64,000 bases of DNA, taken from contig DATFGQ010000075.1 in NCBI GenBank assembly GCA_035249305.1, positions 27,970 to 91,969 on the forward strand, written 5' to 3'. Source of the stretch: DASUNP01 sp035249305 (GTDB lineage: Bacteria; Acidobacteriota; Blastocatellia; UBA7656). The notes below the pieces were generated by a model. It saw nothing but the letters and a program-made list of their open reading frames with translations. It was not told the DNA's origin and did no database searches. This document shows, in pieces, positions 7,365 to 15,205 of the stretch (position 1 is its first letter; each line of letters begins with the position of its first letter). A program made the position numbers and the translations under genes.

Positions 7365-9890
7365 ATGGAATCGATTAAAGAGGAGATTAAGCAGAAGGGC
7401 ACAGGCTGGGTTATCATGATGGCCTGCTTGTTCTTGATTGCAAGCATTTTGCTCGTGAAGGCGACGATTGAAGTCGTCTCCATCGGGGGGCAATCATTAA
7501 TCATCTGCTCGGGGCTCGCTCTCATAATCGCCATAACCACGGCCAAACATCCGATAAACCTGTTCGGGACGAACACCTGCATTTCGACCTCGGAAGCTAT
7601 CATATTCCTGGCAGTAATCACTCTCGGGCCGTACCACGGGCTTTTACTCGGCGCCATAGACATGTTCCTGGTCAGTCATCGCTTCAGGGTTAAGCCCAGC
7701 CTCTTCGCATTCAACATCTCAAATCAAGTCGCCTCTGTCTTCGTCGCAGGGAAAACCTACGCTGTAGTCGCCGGCTACTTAACAGAGAACCCATTGGCCG
7801 GGGAGTCGGGCAATACTCTGCTGCGCTTTGCGTTGCCGCTCGTGGCGTTGGCGCTTACCGACTATATGCTGCAATTCACCATGGTAGTCCTGATGCTATA
7901 TCTAGAGAGAGTAGGCAAGATCGGGCAGAGGATACGAGGCATGTTGCCATGGGAGCCGATCACCTATCTGGCGAATGCCACAGTCGCCGGCTTGATCAGC
8001 TATGTTTTTTACAAGCACGGTGTAATCCCCGTGGCGGTGACTCTACTGCTCGTTCTGCCCGTCCCCATAATCATCTACTACACGTTCCGAACCTATCGCG
8101 ATAAGCTGAGCGGGCAGGAGAAGCATTACCAGGAACTGACAAGCATTTATGACTCTATACTCGAAATGCTCGCGATGGCGATCGACGCCAAAGACGATGT
8201 GACGCACGATCACATACAGCGCGTCAAACTCTTCGCCGGCAGGATGGGCGAGATGGTCGGGCTTTCGAATCTAGAGATCGAGGCTCTCAAGGCCGGTTCG
8301 CTCTTGCATGACATAGGCAAGATAGGTGTGCCAGCCTACATCTTAAACAAGCCGGGCAAGCTGACGCAGCATGAATTCGAGCAGATGAAGATGCACACGA
8401 TCATCGGGGCGGACATGCTGTCGAACGTCAACTTCCGTTACCCTGTGGTCCCTATCGTGCGCCATCACCACGAGCGGTGGGACGGGCGCGGCTACCCGGA
8501 CGGCCTGAAGGGCGAACAGATACCGATAACCGCGCGCATCCTGACCCTGGTCGACAACTACGACGCGCTCAGGTCGGACAGGCCCTACAAGAAAGGCATG
8601 ACGCGCGAAGAAGCGCTCGAATACATCAAACAGAACGCGGGAACCTTCTTCGACCCGCACCTTGTAGAGATGTTTTTATCGACCGTAGACCAGTTGGAGG
8701 CCGAGGCCTCGGCCTCTTCGTTCAAGCCGCCTGAGTCTAAGAAGCGCAGCCCGATCCCCTCGGCAGCGATGGCGTCGGCCAGCCCGGCCGCCGGGCTACA
8801 GGCCGAGCCTCAGATCGACCGCGCCGCGGCGGCCCTCAATTCTATAGCGGAGACCAATCAGCGAGTCACGGCCCTCTACGAGATGTCGCGCACGCTCGCC
8901 AGCATAATATCTGTCGAAGACACCGTAGCCATTCTTGCGAACCGACTTGCCAAGCTAGTTCCCTTTACCACGTGCGCCATCTCGTTGTTCGACGCCTCAC
9001 GATCGGAATTCGAGATCGTGCACGCGCTGGGCCTCCACGCAGACCGCTTCCTCCATCGCCGTCAGCCGGCCGAGGCGGGCATCACCGGCTACGTCATAAC
9101 GAACCAGCGGGCCATGTACAACACGAAGCCTGCGCTCGACATCGGTTTTTTGGGGGCCGAGGCCGCCAACGAGTACAAAGGCGTGATGGTCTTCCCGCTA
9201 GTCAAGAACCAGGAGGCGCTCGGCGCGATAGCGCTCTACTCGACAGAGATAGAGACGTACGCCGTCGACCACATACAGTTGATGGATTCCATCAGCCAGC
9301 CGGCCTCGGATGCCGTCTATAACGCGATCGCCTACGAGCAGGCGCAGAGAGACGCGCTCACCGACGCGGCGACGGGCCTGGCGAACATGCGCGCGCTGAC
9401 GACTCAGTTCGAGCGCGAGCGGGCCCGCAGCGAGCGATTGGGCACCCCGCTTGCGATGGTCTTGCTCTGCCTCAACAGTATGGGCGAGCTTTCGAGCCGT
9501 CCGGGCGCGGGGACAGAGAGCTTGGTGGCGGAGCTCGGCAAGATGGTAAAACAGCAGGTTCGCGAGACGGACCTCGTAGCCTGCTACTCTACCAACACCT
9601 TGATAGCGCTCCTGCCCGATACAGGTTTGGCGGAGGCGAGCGACGTGCGCGCGCGCATACGCCAGGCGGTTTACAACCTTGAGATCGGCGACGCGGTTCA
9701 GATCAGCCTCGGCTCGGCCGTCAGCCCCGGCGACGGCAGCACCCTGGAAGAGCTTCTCCAGGCCGCGAAGATAGACTCGATAGCCGGCCTCGAAGCCTTA
9801 ACGACATTTCGCGACCTCGGCTTCAATGACAAGCCCGACCAGAGCGACCTCGTCTGGGCTATGAAGGATACGACCTCGAAAGCTTCATAA
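7365..9890 (+). CDS. Membrane HD-GYP protein with GAF and degenerate GGDEF domains
   Basis: 841 residues. The N-terminal ~240 hold about seven membrane helices. An HD-GYP phosphodiesterase domain follows (HDIGK at ~315; HHERWDGRGYPDGL at ~367), with all metal-binding and GYP residues present. A GAF-like domain spans about 505-650 and a GGDEF-fold domain about 660-810. In the latter the GGDEF loop is replaced by YSTNTLIALL, so cyclase activity is not expected. HD-GYP enzymes hydrolyse cyclic di-GMP. GAF and degenerate GGDEF domains usually act as sensors. It precedes the peptide locus but the ~330-bp gap contains a separate sigma-54 promoter, so co-regulation is not implied. Confidence 0.9.
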   Translation: MESIKEEIKQKGTGWVIMMACLFLIASILLVKATIEVVSIGGQSLIICSGLALIIAITTAKHPINLFGTNTCISTSEAIIFLAVITLGPYHGLLLGAIDMFLVSHRFRVKPSLFAFNISNQVASVFVAGKTYAVVAGYLTENPLAGESGNTLLRFALPLVALALTDYMLQFTMVVLMLYLERVGKIGQRIRGMLPWEPITYLANATVAGLISYVFYKHGVIPVAVTLLLVLPVPIIIYYTFRTYRDKLSGQEKHYQELTSIYDSILEMLAMAIDAKDDVTHDHIQRVKLFAGRMGEMVGLSNLEIEALKAGSLLHDIGKIGVPAYILNKPGKLTQHEFEQMKMHTIIGADMLSNVNFRYPVVPIVRHHHERWDGRGYPDGLKGEQIPITARILTLVDNYDALRSDRPYKKGMTREEALEYIKQNAGTFFDPHLVEMFLSTVDQLEAEASASSFKPPESKKRSPIPSAAMASASPAAGLQAEPQIDRAAAALNSIAETNQRVTALYEMSRTLASIISVEDTVAILANRLAKLVPFTTCAISLFDASRSEFEIVHALGLHADRFLHRRQPAEAGITGYVITNQRAMYNTKPALDIGFLGAEAANEYKGVMVFPLVKNQEALGAIALYSTEIETYAVDHIQLMDSISQPASDAVYNAIAYEQAQRDALTDAATGLANMRALTTQFERERARSERLGTPLAMVLLCLNSMGELSSRPGAGTESLVAELGKMVKQQVRETDLVACYSTNTLIALLPDTGLAEASDVRARIRQAVYNLEIGDAVQISLGSAVSPGDGSTLEELLQAAKIDSIAGLEALTTFRDLGFNDKPDQSDLVWAMKDTTSKAS

Positions 9891-9910
9891 GCTACCCGCC
9901 TCTTAAACCT

Positions 9911-10012
9911 GTGTAGCTGCTATACACGCGTGTAGTAGGTACACATCCTCCCGTAATCACTCAAATAAAAAGCCTTAGATCTCCATCCGAGGAAAGTGTG
10001 TAGCAGGTTCAC
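9911..10012 (+). promoter_or_regulatory. Three palindromic candidate activator sites (UAS)
   Basis: GTGTAGCTGCTATACAC (9911-9927), GTGTAGTAGGTACAC (9930-9944) and GTGTAGCAGGTTCAC (9998-10012) share a GTGTA...TACAC dyad. They lie about 190, 170 and 105 bp upstream of the -12 element of the sigma-54 promoter at 10101-10116, the usual distance for enhancer sites bound by Fis-type activators. The third copy has one mismatch in the right arm. Confidence 0.55.
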
Positions 10013-10100
10013 AGATTTGGATCGGCCAGGTCCCTCTCCCGTATTCTGCTAAGTTATTCTATCTAGGCGAAGGCCGATTAATTTGGGGCGCGCAATATTG

Positions 10101-10116
10101 CGGCACGCGTCTTGCC
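10101..10116 (+). promoter_or_regulatory. Sigma-54 promoter of the peptide locus
   Basis: CGGCACGCGTCTTGCC: GG at 10102-10103 and GC at 10114-10115 with exactly 10 nt between, and GGCACG plus TTGC matching consensus. The predicted transcript start is near 10127, giving a ~92-nt leader before the first 35-codon gene. Confidence 0.75.
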
Positions 10117-10218
10117 AAGTCTATGTGCGTAACAAGGAAGTTGCAGAGGCCCAGAGGTTAGGCCAAGCAACAAATGACAATCCAAATCAAAATGCTAAGG
10201 CTAAGAAAGGAGCATCCC

Positions 10219-10326
10219 ATGACTAACGAAATGACCATACTGAGCGACGGAGTGATTCTCGACGACCTGATGATCGAGGAGATGGAAGAGGTAGTTGCCC
10301 CGGGTATCGCGATAGTTCCCAACTAA
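10219..10326 (+). CDS. Putative precursor (RiPP-like) peptide, copy 1
   Basis: 35 codons, ATG 10219 to TAA, with AAAGGAG 7 nt upstream. The N-terminal 24 residues are strongly acidic (DGVILDDLMIEEMEE), like a leader peptide, and the tail is hydrophobic with two prolines (VVAPGIAIVPN). The reading frame is duplicated without a single base change at 10488. It lies under the sigma-54 promoter at 10101-10116 and upstream of a protein joining a PqqD/RRE-like domain, an M50 protease and a HlyD adaptor. I infer a ribosomally made peptide whose leader is recognised by the RRE-like domain and cut by the protease, releasing the tail for export. There is no Cys or Ser in the tail, so lanthionine or thiazole chemistry is unlikely. 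A small regulatory protein is the alternative. Confidence 0.7.
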   Translation: MTNEMTILSDGVILDDLMIEEMEEVVAPGIAIVPN

Positions 10327-10340
10327 ACCCGACGGCAGAG

Positions 10341-10430
10341 ATTAAGGCGCGGCGTCGCAGAAATGATCGTAACTCCTCAGGCTCCGCGACAGCCGGGTGA
10401 TGAAAGAGATTTCAGCGCCGCGCCCTTTAC
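10341..10430 (+). promoter_or_regulatory. Conserved hairpin after peptide gene copy 1
   Basis: Outer arms GGCGCGGCG (10346-10354) and CGCCGCGCC (10416-10424) pair perfectly. Inside, GGCT (10380) pairs with AGCC (10391) around loop CCGCGAC. The same architecture, with sequence drift, follows copy 2 (10611-10700). No U-tract follows, so it may be a processing or stability element or partial attenuator rather than a terminator. Confidence 0.45.
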
Positions 10431-10487
10431 AAAGGCCCGTTTGAAAACGCACTTAAACTTCAAACAAAACTTTAAAAGGAGATCGAT

Positions 10488-10595
10488 ATGACTAACGAAA
10501 TGACCATACTGAGCGACGGAGTGATTCTCGACGACCTGATGATCGAGGAGATGGAAGAGGTAGTTGCCCCGGGTATCGCGATAGTTCCCAACTAA
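10488..10595 (+). CDS. Putative precursor (RiPP-like) peptide, copy 2
   Basis: 35 codons, identical at all 108 nucleotides to copy 1 (10219-10326), with its own AAGGAG 6-7 nt before the ATG. The spacing from copy 1 start to copy 2 start is 269 nt, and the sequences between and after the copies are clearly related but diverged. The gene ends 132 nt before the ATG of the RRE/M50/HlyD fusion. Identical coding sequence beside diverged spacers points to recent gene conversion or strong constraint, as is common for peptide precursors made in high dose. Same functional inference and same uncertainty as for copy 1. Confidence 0.7.
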   Translation: MTNEMTILSDGVILDDLMIEEMEEVVAPGIAIVPN

Positions 10596-10610
10596 ACCCG
10601 GCATCACGGA

Positions 10611-10700
10611 TTAAGGCGCGCCGTCGCCGAATCTGGTACAATCACCGGGCTTCACGACAGTCAGGTGATGAGAGGCCAAGGTTCAACGACGACGCGCCTT
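10611..10700 (+). promoter_or_regulatory. Conserved hairpin after peptide gene copy 2
   Basis: Outer arms GGCGCGCCGTCG (10615-10626) and CGACGACGCGCC (10687-10698) pair over 12 positions with one mismatch. The inner stem TCACC...GGTGA surrounds loop TCACGAC. It corresponds position by position to the element after copy 1, but paired bases differ (for example G-C versus G-T in the inner stem), as expected for a retained RNA structure. It separates the peptide gene from the protease/exporter gene and could lower read-through. Confidence 0.45.
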
Positions 10701-10727
10701 TCGTGTCTCTAGAACCCGAGCAGCAAA

Positions 10728-13241
10728 ATGAGCACCGCCCCTTCACAAAATGATAGTTACTGCCTTTACCCGCCGCGCGTCGCCGACGAAGTAGACGTAA
10801 CCGAGCAAGTCGAAGACGGCCTCACCCGCTACGTCGTGAGAAACACGCGGACCTCGCGTTATTTCCTGCTCAAGACGGCCGAATACCAGGTCTTCCGCCG
10901 GATCGACGGCGCCCACTCTTTAAATGAGATCAGCCGGGGCGGGCGCGATTCTTCGGGCCCGCGCGTCTCCCGCGCGGCGCTCGTAAAGTTCCTCTCCCGT
11001 CTCGAATCGCTAGGGCTTTTGGCCGCAGGCGGCGCGGACGCGGCACAGGACTCGACCGGTCAAGAGCGCGGGCTCTACTTCCGCGTGCGTCTGTTCAACC
11101 CCGACCGTTTTCTCAGTTGGCTAGACCGCAGCTTCGGATGGGCTCTGACGCGGCCCTTCATCGTCGCTTCGTTCGTGATGATGGCCGTGGCCGTCATCGG
11201 CCTGCTCGTGAGGGCCGACGAGGTCGCAAGCTATACGGCTTACGCTTACCAGGAGTATGGGCTGGTCGTGATTATGCTGGTGGCCTTGACGATCACCGCT
11301 TCGCACGAGTTCGCGCACGGGCTGGCCTGCAAGCATTTCGGCGGCGACGTGAAGGAGGTCGGCCTCCTGATGATCTATTACGTGCTGCCGGCGCTCTACT
11401 GTAACGTGTCGGACATTTACCGCATCGGCCGAAAAAGCGAGCGGCTCTGGGTCATAGGCGCGGGCATCTACTGGCAGCTCGGCGTGAGCGCCGTGGCCGC
11501 GCTCATATGGCTTGCCGCCACGCCCTTCACGCCGCTCGCCGATCTGACGTTTCTCATCTTTATCGGGGGCACGCTAAACGTGCTGTTCAACTGCAACCCG
11601 CTTATAAAACTCGACGGCTATTACGCGTTCTCACAAATTGTAGGCGTGCCGAACCTACAGGCGCGCTCGTCGCAGTACGTCGGCCGGGTCGCCGCCCGCC
11701 TTCTGGGCGAGGGCGACGGGCGCAAAGATAAGTTCAACAGGCCCGCCCTGCTGATAGGCTACTGGCTCTGCTCTATCGTCTACTCCGTGGGATTGATATG
11801 GTTCATCCTGGCGTGGATGGGCAACTGGTTGATAGACGGCCTGGGCCTGTTTGGAGTTCTGCTAACACTTCTACTCGCCGCCTTGCTTACGGAAAGATGG
11901 TGGAAGCCTCTCTTCAAAGGAGCAACGACTATGTCAGCACAAAAACCCGCACTGGAGACGAAACCCGAACAATCGGCCGAAGCAGCGCCGCGCAAGCGAT
12001 GGTTCACCAACCGCCGCCGGGTGGTAAAGTGGGGGCTGGCGGTCTTAATAGTCGCGGCGCTGGTCGCGCCGTGGGAGGCTTCGACCGGGAGCGACTGCGC
12101 CCTGACCCTCCCGCCGGGCCGCGAAGAGGTCGCCCGCGCAAACACCGACGCCGTGCTCAGAGAGATCCTCGTTCGCCCGGGCGACGCCGTGGCCGAAGGC
12201 GCGAAGCTCGCGCACCTCGCCAACCCCGAGATCGAAGACCGGCTGACTCAGCTCAACTCTGAGATAGAGCAGCTACACTCCCGGTCTTCGCGCATCGAAG
12301 AGGAGCTTCGCGTGAGAAGCGAACTGCTCCTGTCGGCGAACTTCAAAGAGGTGGACCGCAAGCGGATCGTGAGCGAGCTCAAAGAGGAATCGAGCCACAT
12401 AACCGGCTGGGGCTCGCAGCAGGCGGCATCCTCGCCGCTCCCCGCGTCACTGGCCGTGCTTCAATCGGAGATCGAGCTGAAACAGACGGCGGTCGAACAC
12501 AACCGCCGCGAGGTCGAACGCTACAAGAAGCTCCTTGAGCAGGGGCTGGTCGGGAGCCAGCTCTATGACCGGGCCGTGGCCGAGATGCGTATGAGCGAGA
12601 AAGAGCTACAGGGCGCGCGATCGCGCCTCGAAGCCGCGATAGTCGAGCACCGCCGCGTGACCAGCGGGGCCGAGACGAACTCGCTGGTCGCCGAGACAGA
12701 AGCGAGGGCCGCGCGGTCGAACTTCGACGCGTTGATCGCGGAGCTCCACGCCAACCGCCAGCAGATGGAATCGCTCCGCCAGCGCAGGGAGATACTGCAA
12801 CGCGAATACGACGGAATGAACGTGCTTGCGCCGAAGGCGGGCGTCATACTCGGCGACGACCTGCACAAGATGGTGGGCCGCCGCTATACGCGCGGCGAAG
12901 AGATATGCCGGATAGGGGAGCTTGAGCAGTTCCTTCTCAGAATCGACGTGAGCGAGCGCGAGATCGCCGACGTGCGGTTAGACAGCCCCGTCCGCTTCAA
13001 GCTGAAGACAATCCCAGGCCGGACTTTCACCGGCCGCGTCTCGAAGATCAACGCCGAGCCGGTCACGGACGCGCGGGGCCAGCAGTTCTACCCCGTCGAA
13101 GTAATGGTCGAAAACTCCGACGGCCTCTTGCGACCGGGTATGACAGGGTTCGCGCGCATAAGCTTCGGCAACCAGGCGATAGGGATGATATTGGCTCAGA
13201 AGCTCTGGCACTCGCTCAGGCCCGAGCTCTGGCTGTTCTGA
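10728..13241 (+). CDS. RRE-like / M50 metalloprotease / HlyD-type adaptor fusion
   Basis: 837 residues. Residues ~10-100 form a PqqD-like winged-helix (RRE-type) domain. Residues ~140-400 are a multi-helix site-2-protease-like M50 domain with HEFAH (193-197) and a second metal motif in NPLIKLDGYY (Asp296). A transmembrane helix (~434-448) precedes a periplasmic-adaptor region: a first lipoyl-like half (~465-500), a long coiled coil (~500-690), a second lipoyl half with APKAGVILG, and a beta-barrel. RRE domains bind leader peptides, M50 proteases cut within or near the membrane, and HlyD proteins link inner-membrane exporters to the outside. Directly after two 35-residue precursor-like genes, this looks like a one-protein maturation/export machine. 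No ABC ATPase is encoded nearby. The stop abuts the convergent amidohydrolase stop. An internal start (codon 402) may give the adaptor separately. Confidence 0.9.
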   Translation: MSTAPSQNDSYCLYPPRVADEVDVTEQVEDGLTRYVVRNTRTSRYFLLKTAEYQVFRRIDGAHSLNEISRGGRDSSGPRVSRAALVKFLSRLESLGLLAAGGADAAQDSTGQERGLYFRVRLFNPDRFLSWLDRSFGWALTRPFIVASFVMMAVAVIGLLVRADEVASYTAYAYQEYGLVVIMLVALTITASHEFAHGLACKHFGGDVKEVGLLMIYYVLPALYCNVSDIYRIGRKSERLWVIGAGIYWQLGVSAVAALIWLAATPFTPLADLTFLIFIGGTLNVLFNCNPLIKLDGYYAFSQIVGVPNLQARSSQYVGRVAARLLGEGDGRKDKFNRPALLIGYWLCSIVYSVGLIWFILAWMGNWLIDGLGLFGVLLTLLLAALLTERWWKPLFKGATTMSAQKPALETKPEQSAEAAPRKRWFTNRRRVVKWGLAVLIVAALVAPWEASTGSDCALTLPPGREEVARANTDAVLREILVRPGDAVAEGAKLAHLANPEIEDRLTQLNSEIEQLHSRSSRIEEELRVRSELLLSANFKEVDRKRIVSELKEESSHITGWGSQQAASSPLPASLAVLQSEIELKQTAVEHNRREVERYKKLLEQGLVGSQLYDRAVAEMRMSEKELQGARSRLEAAIVEHRRVTSGAETNSLVAETEARAARSNFDALIAELHANRQQMESLRQRREILQREYDGMNVLAPKAGVILGDDLHKMVGRRYTRGEEICRIGELEQFLLRIDVSEREIADVRLDSPVRFKLKTIPGRTFTGRVSKINAEPVTDARGQQFYPVEVMVENSDGLLRPGMTGFARISFGNQAIGMILAQKLWHSLRPELWLF
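11916..11933 (+). promoter_or_regulatory. Internal ribosome-binding site and ATG inside the fusion gene
   Basis: AAAGGAG lies 8 nt before an in-frame ATG at 11931 (codon 402), exactly between the protease and adaptor halves. Either the adaptor (436 residues) is also made separately, or this is a relic of two genes that fused in frame. Confidence 0.45.
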
Positions 13242-14642
13242 TTAAGGGGCGAGGCTCTTTCGTATACGGTCGCGGTACTCGTTCGCTTTAGCGCGCACTG
13301 CCGCCTCGTCGACCGTAAGCACGCGGCCCCTCTCCATCACTACTCGACCGTTTATCATCACCGTCTCTACGTCGGCCGCTTTAGTCGCGTACGTCAGGTG
13401 CGAGTAGACGTTGTAAAGCGGCGTCTGGTGCGCGCCGTTCGTGCCGATGATTATCAGGTCGGCGAGCTTCCCCGCCTCAAGCGAGCCTATCTCTTTGTCG
13501 AGATGAATCGCGCGCGCTCCCCTGATCGTCGCCATCTCAATCGCCTCGCGCGCGGCGAGCGTCGTCGGGTCTTTAGAGATGAGCTTGTGCAGCTTGGCCG
13601 CGGTATCGATCTCTTCCCACAGGCTCAGGTCGTTATTCGAAGCCGCCCCATCCGTGCCAAGCCCTACGTTGACTCCCGCGCGCAACATCTGTGGGACCGG
13701 CGAGACTCCGGCCGCAAGCTTCATATTCGATTGAGGGCAATGGCCTACGCCCACACGGCGGCTGGCGAGCGTCTTTATGTCATCTTCCGTCGGCCAGACT
13801 ACGTGAGCCGCTATGACGCGGTCGTCGAGCACGCCTATCCGGTCGAGGTAAGCGACCGAGCTTGCGTTGTAACGCTCCTGAATCGTCTTCACCTCGGCAT
13901 AGTCTTCGGCCACGTGTATGACGAGCGGCGCCTTGTGGCGGGAGGAGAACTCGTGGGCCTGTTTCAGGTGCTCGGTCGAGACGGTGTAAGGCGCGTGCGG
14001 CGCGATGGCGGGCGTGATGAGCGGGTGATTCTTCCACTTGTTTACGAACTTTTCGACGTAAGCCATCCCGGCGTCCCAGGTCTTGTTGTCGGGCGCGGGA
14101 AAATCTATCAGCGTCTCGCCGAGCACGGCCCGCATCCCCGCGCGAGCCGTCTCGTCGGCGATCGCGTCTTCGAAGTAGTACATGTCGACGTAGGTAGTCG
14201 TGCCGCCGCGAATCATCTCAAGGCAGCCGAGGCGCGTGCCCCAGCGCACGAACTGCTCGTCGACGTTTTTCGCCTCGGCCGGGAAGATGTACTTTTGCAG
14301 CCAGTCCATCAACACCAGGTCGTCGGCTATGCCCCGGAACAGCACCATAGGCACGTGCGTGTGCGTGTTTATCAACCCAGGCATCACAATACGGCCGCGA
14401 GCGTCGATCGTGCGTGCGGCGGCGTACTTTCGAGTGACCTCGGCCCATTGGCCAACTTCAACGATGCGCTCGCGGCGCACGACGACCGCGCCGTCTTCGA
14501 TCACGCGCGCCGCGCCGTCCATGGTGACGACCCACCCGCCGCGTACGATGATGTCCGCGCGCTCAAGCCCCTGCGCCGGACAAGGTAGTGCCGTAACGAT
14601 CAGCGTCACGAACAGAAAGACGACTACGAGAGTTCTTCTCAA
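13242..14642 (-). CDS. Secreted amidohydrolase, MTA/SAH-deaminase-like
   Basis: 466 residues. A signal peptide (RRTLVVVFLFVTLIVTALPCPAQG) precedes a metal-dependent hydrolase of the 5-methylthioadenosine / S-adenosylhomocysteine / guanine deaminase group: HTHVP metal motif (~92), a His in IHVAED, a His in AAHVVWP, and the Asp in LGTDGAASNN. These enzymes deaminate purine-type compounds. An export signal is unusual, since characterised MTA/SAH deaminases are cytoplasmic. It is last in the nucleoside salvage run, 110 bp after cytidine deaminase. The start is a TTG preceded by GGAGGGG with 5-nt spacing, which supports this unusual start codon. The true substrate may be an extracellular nucleoside or another cyclic amidine. 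Confidence 0.85.
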   Translation of the reverse strand: MRRTLVVVFLFVTLIVTALPCPAQGLERADIIVRGGWVVTMDGAARVIEDGAVVVRRERIVEVGQWAEVTRKYAAARTIDARGRIVMPGLINTHTHVPMVLFRGIADDLVLMDWLQKYIFPAEAKNVDEQFVRWGTRLGCLEMIRGGTTTYVDMYYFEDAIADETARAGMRAVLGETLIDFPAPDNKTWDAGMAYVEKFVNKWKNHPLITPAIAPHAPYTVSTEHLKQAHEFSSRHKAPLVIHVAEDYAEVKTIQERYNASSVAYLDRIGVLDDRVIAAHVVWPTEDDIKTLASRRVGVGHCPQSNMKLAAGVSPVPQMLRAGVNVGLGTDGAASNNDLSLWEEIDTAAKLHKLISKDPTTLAAREAIEMATIRGARAIHLDKEIGSLEAGKLADLIIIGTNGAHQTPLYNVYSHLTYATKAADVETVMINGRVVMERGRVLTVDEAAVRAKANEYRDRIRKSLAP

Positions 14643-14751
14643 GCGATCCCCTCCGCATTGTTTATGAAAGCAGTAGAGTCTATCCCGGCAGGCGAGCCGG
14701 AAACAAGCAGAAGGTAAGAATCGTGTGGCCTTGCCGGGACGGTTTGAAGGG

Positions 14752-15183
14752 TTAGCCTACTCCCTGAAGAAAGCTCGCGTCGAACGCGTTCGGGAACAGG
14801 TCTTTGATGTCGAACTTCTGAACATCGCCCGAGAGGTTCGCCAGTATCACTTCCGTGTCGTCAGTTGCAAACTCCCAGATCATCTGGCGGCAGCAGCCGC
14901 AGGGCGGCGTGATGCTCGTGTGGTCGGCCACGATGGCGACCTTCAAAAACTCTGTCGCCCCTTCGCTCACGGCCTTGAAGATCGCCACGCGCTCGGCGCA
15001 CATGGTCAAACCGTAGGTGGAGTTCTCGATGTTGCAACCCGTGAAGATGCGGCCATCGGTCGCGAGTATTGCCGCCCCTACTTCAAAGTTCGAATACGGG
15101 GCATGCGCCGCAAGTCGCGCCTGTTTCGCCCGCTCTACCAGCTCGGCGTCGCTCGTTGCGGCCAAAAAGCTTCTCTTTCTCAT
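14752..15183 (-). CDS. cdd: Cytidine deaminase
   Basis: 143 residues from ATG 15183 (a TTG two codons upstream is less likely). It has the zinc site of the homotetrameric class: CAERVA with catalytic Glu, and PCGCCRQ supplying two Cys. The substrate-binding stretch FEVGAAI...GCNIENSTYG is present. It converts cytidine and deoxycytidine to uridine and deoxyuridine plus ammonia. It lies 23 bp after uridine kinase in the same direction, so imported cytidine can be routed to uridine and then phosphorylated. Length is normal for the family. Confidence 0.95.
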   Translation of the reverse strand: MRKRSFLAATSDAELVERAKQARLAAHAPYSNFEVGAAILATDGRIFTGCNIENSTYGLTMCAERVAIFKAVSEGATEFLKVAIVADHTSITPPCGCCRQMIWEFATDDTEVILANLSGDVQKFDIKDLFPNAFDASFLQGVG

Positions 15184-15205
15184 TACCAACCTCTAACAGT
15201 GTCCT

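Noticed and set aside
13398..14588. 396-codon frame opposite the amidohydrolase
   Set aside because: Antisense shadow; His/Arg/Val-rich composition typical of reverse-frame translation, no start signal.
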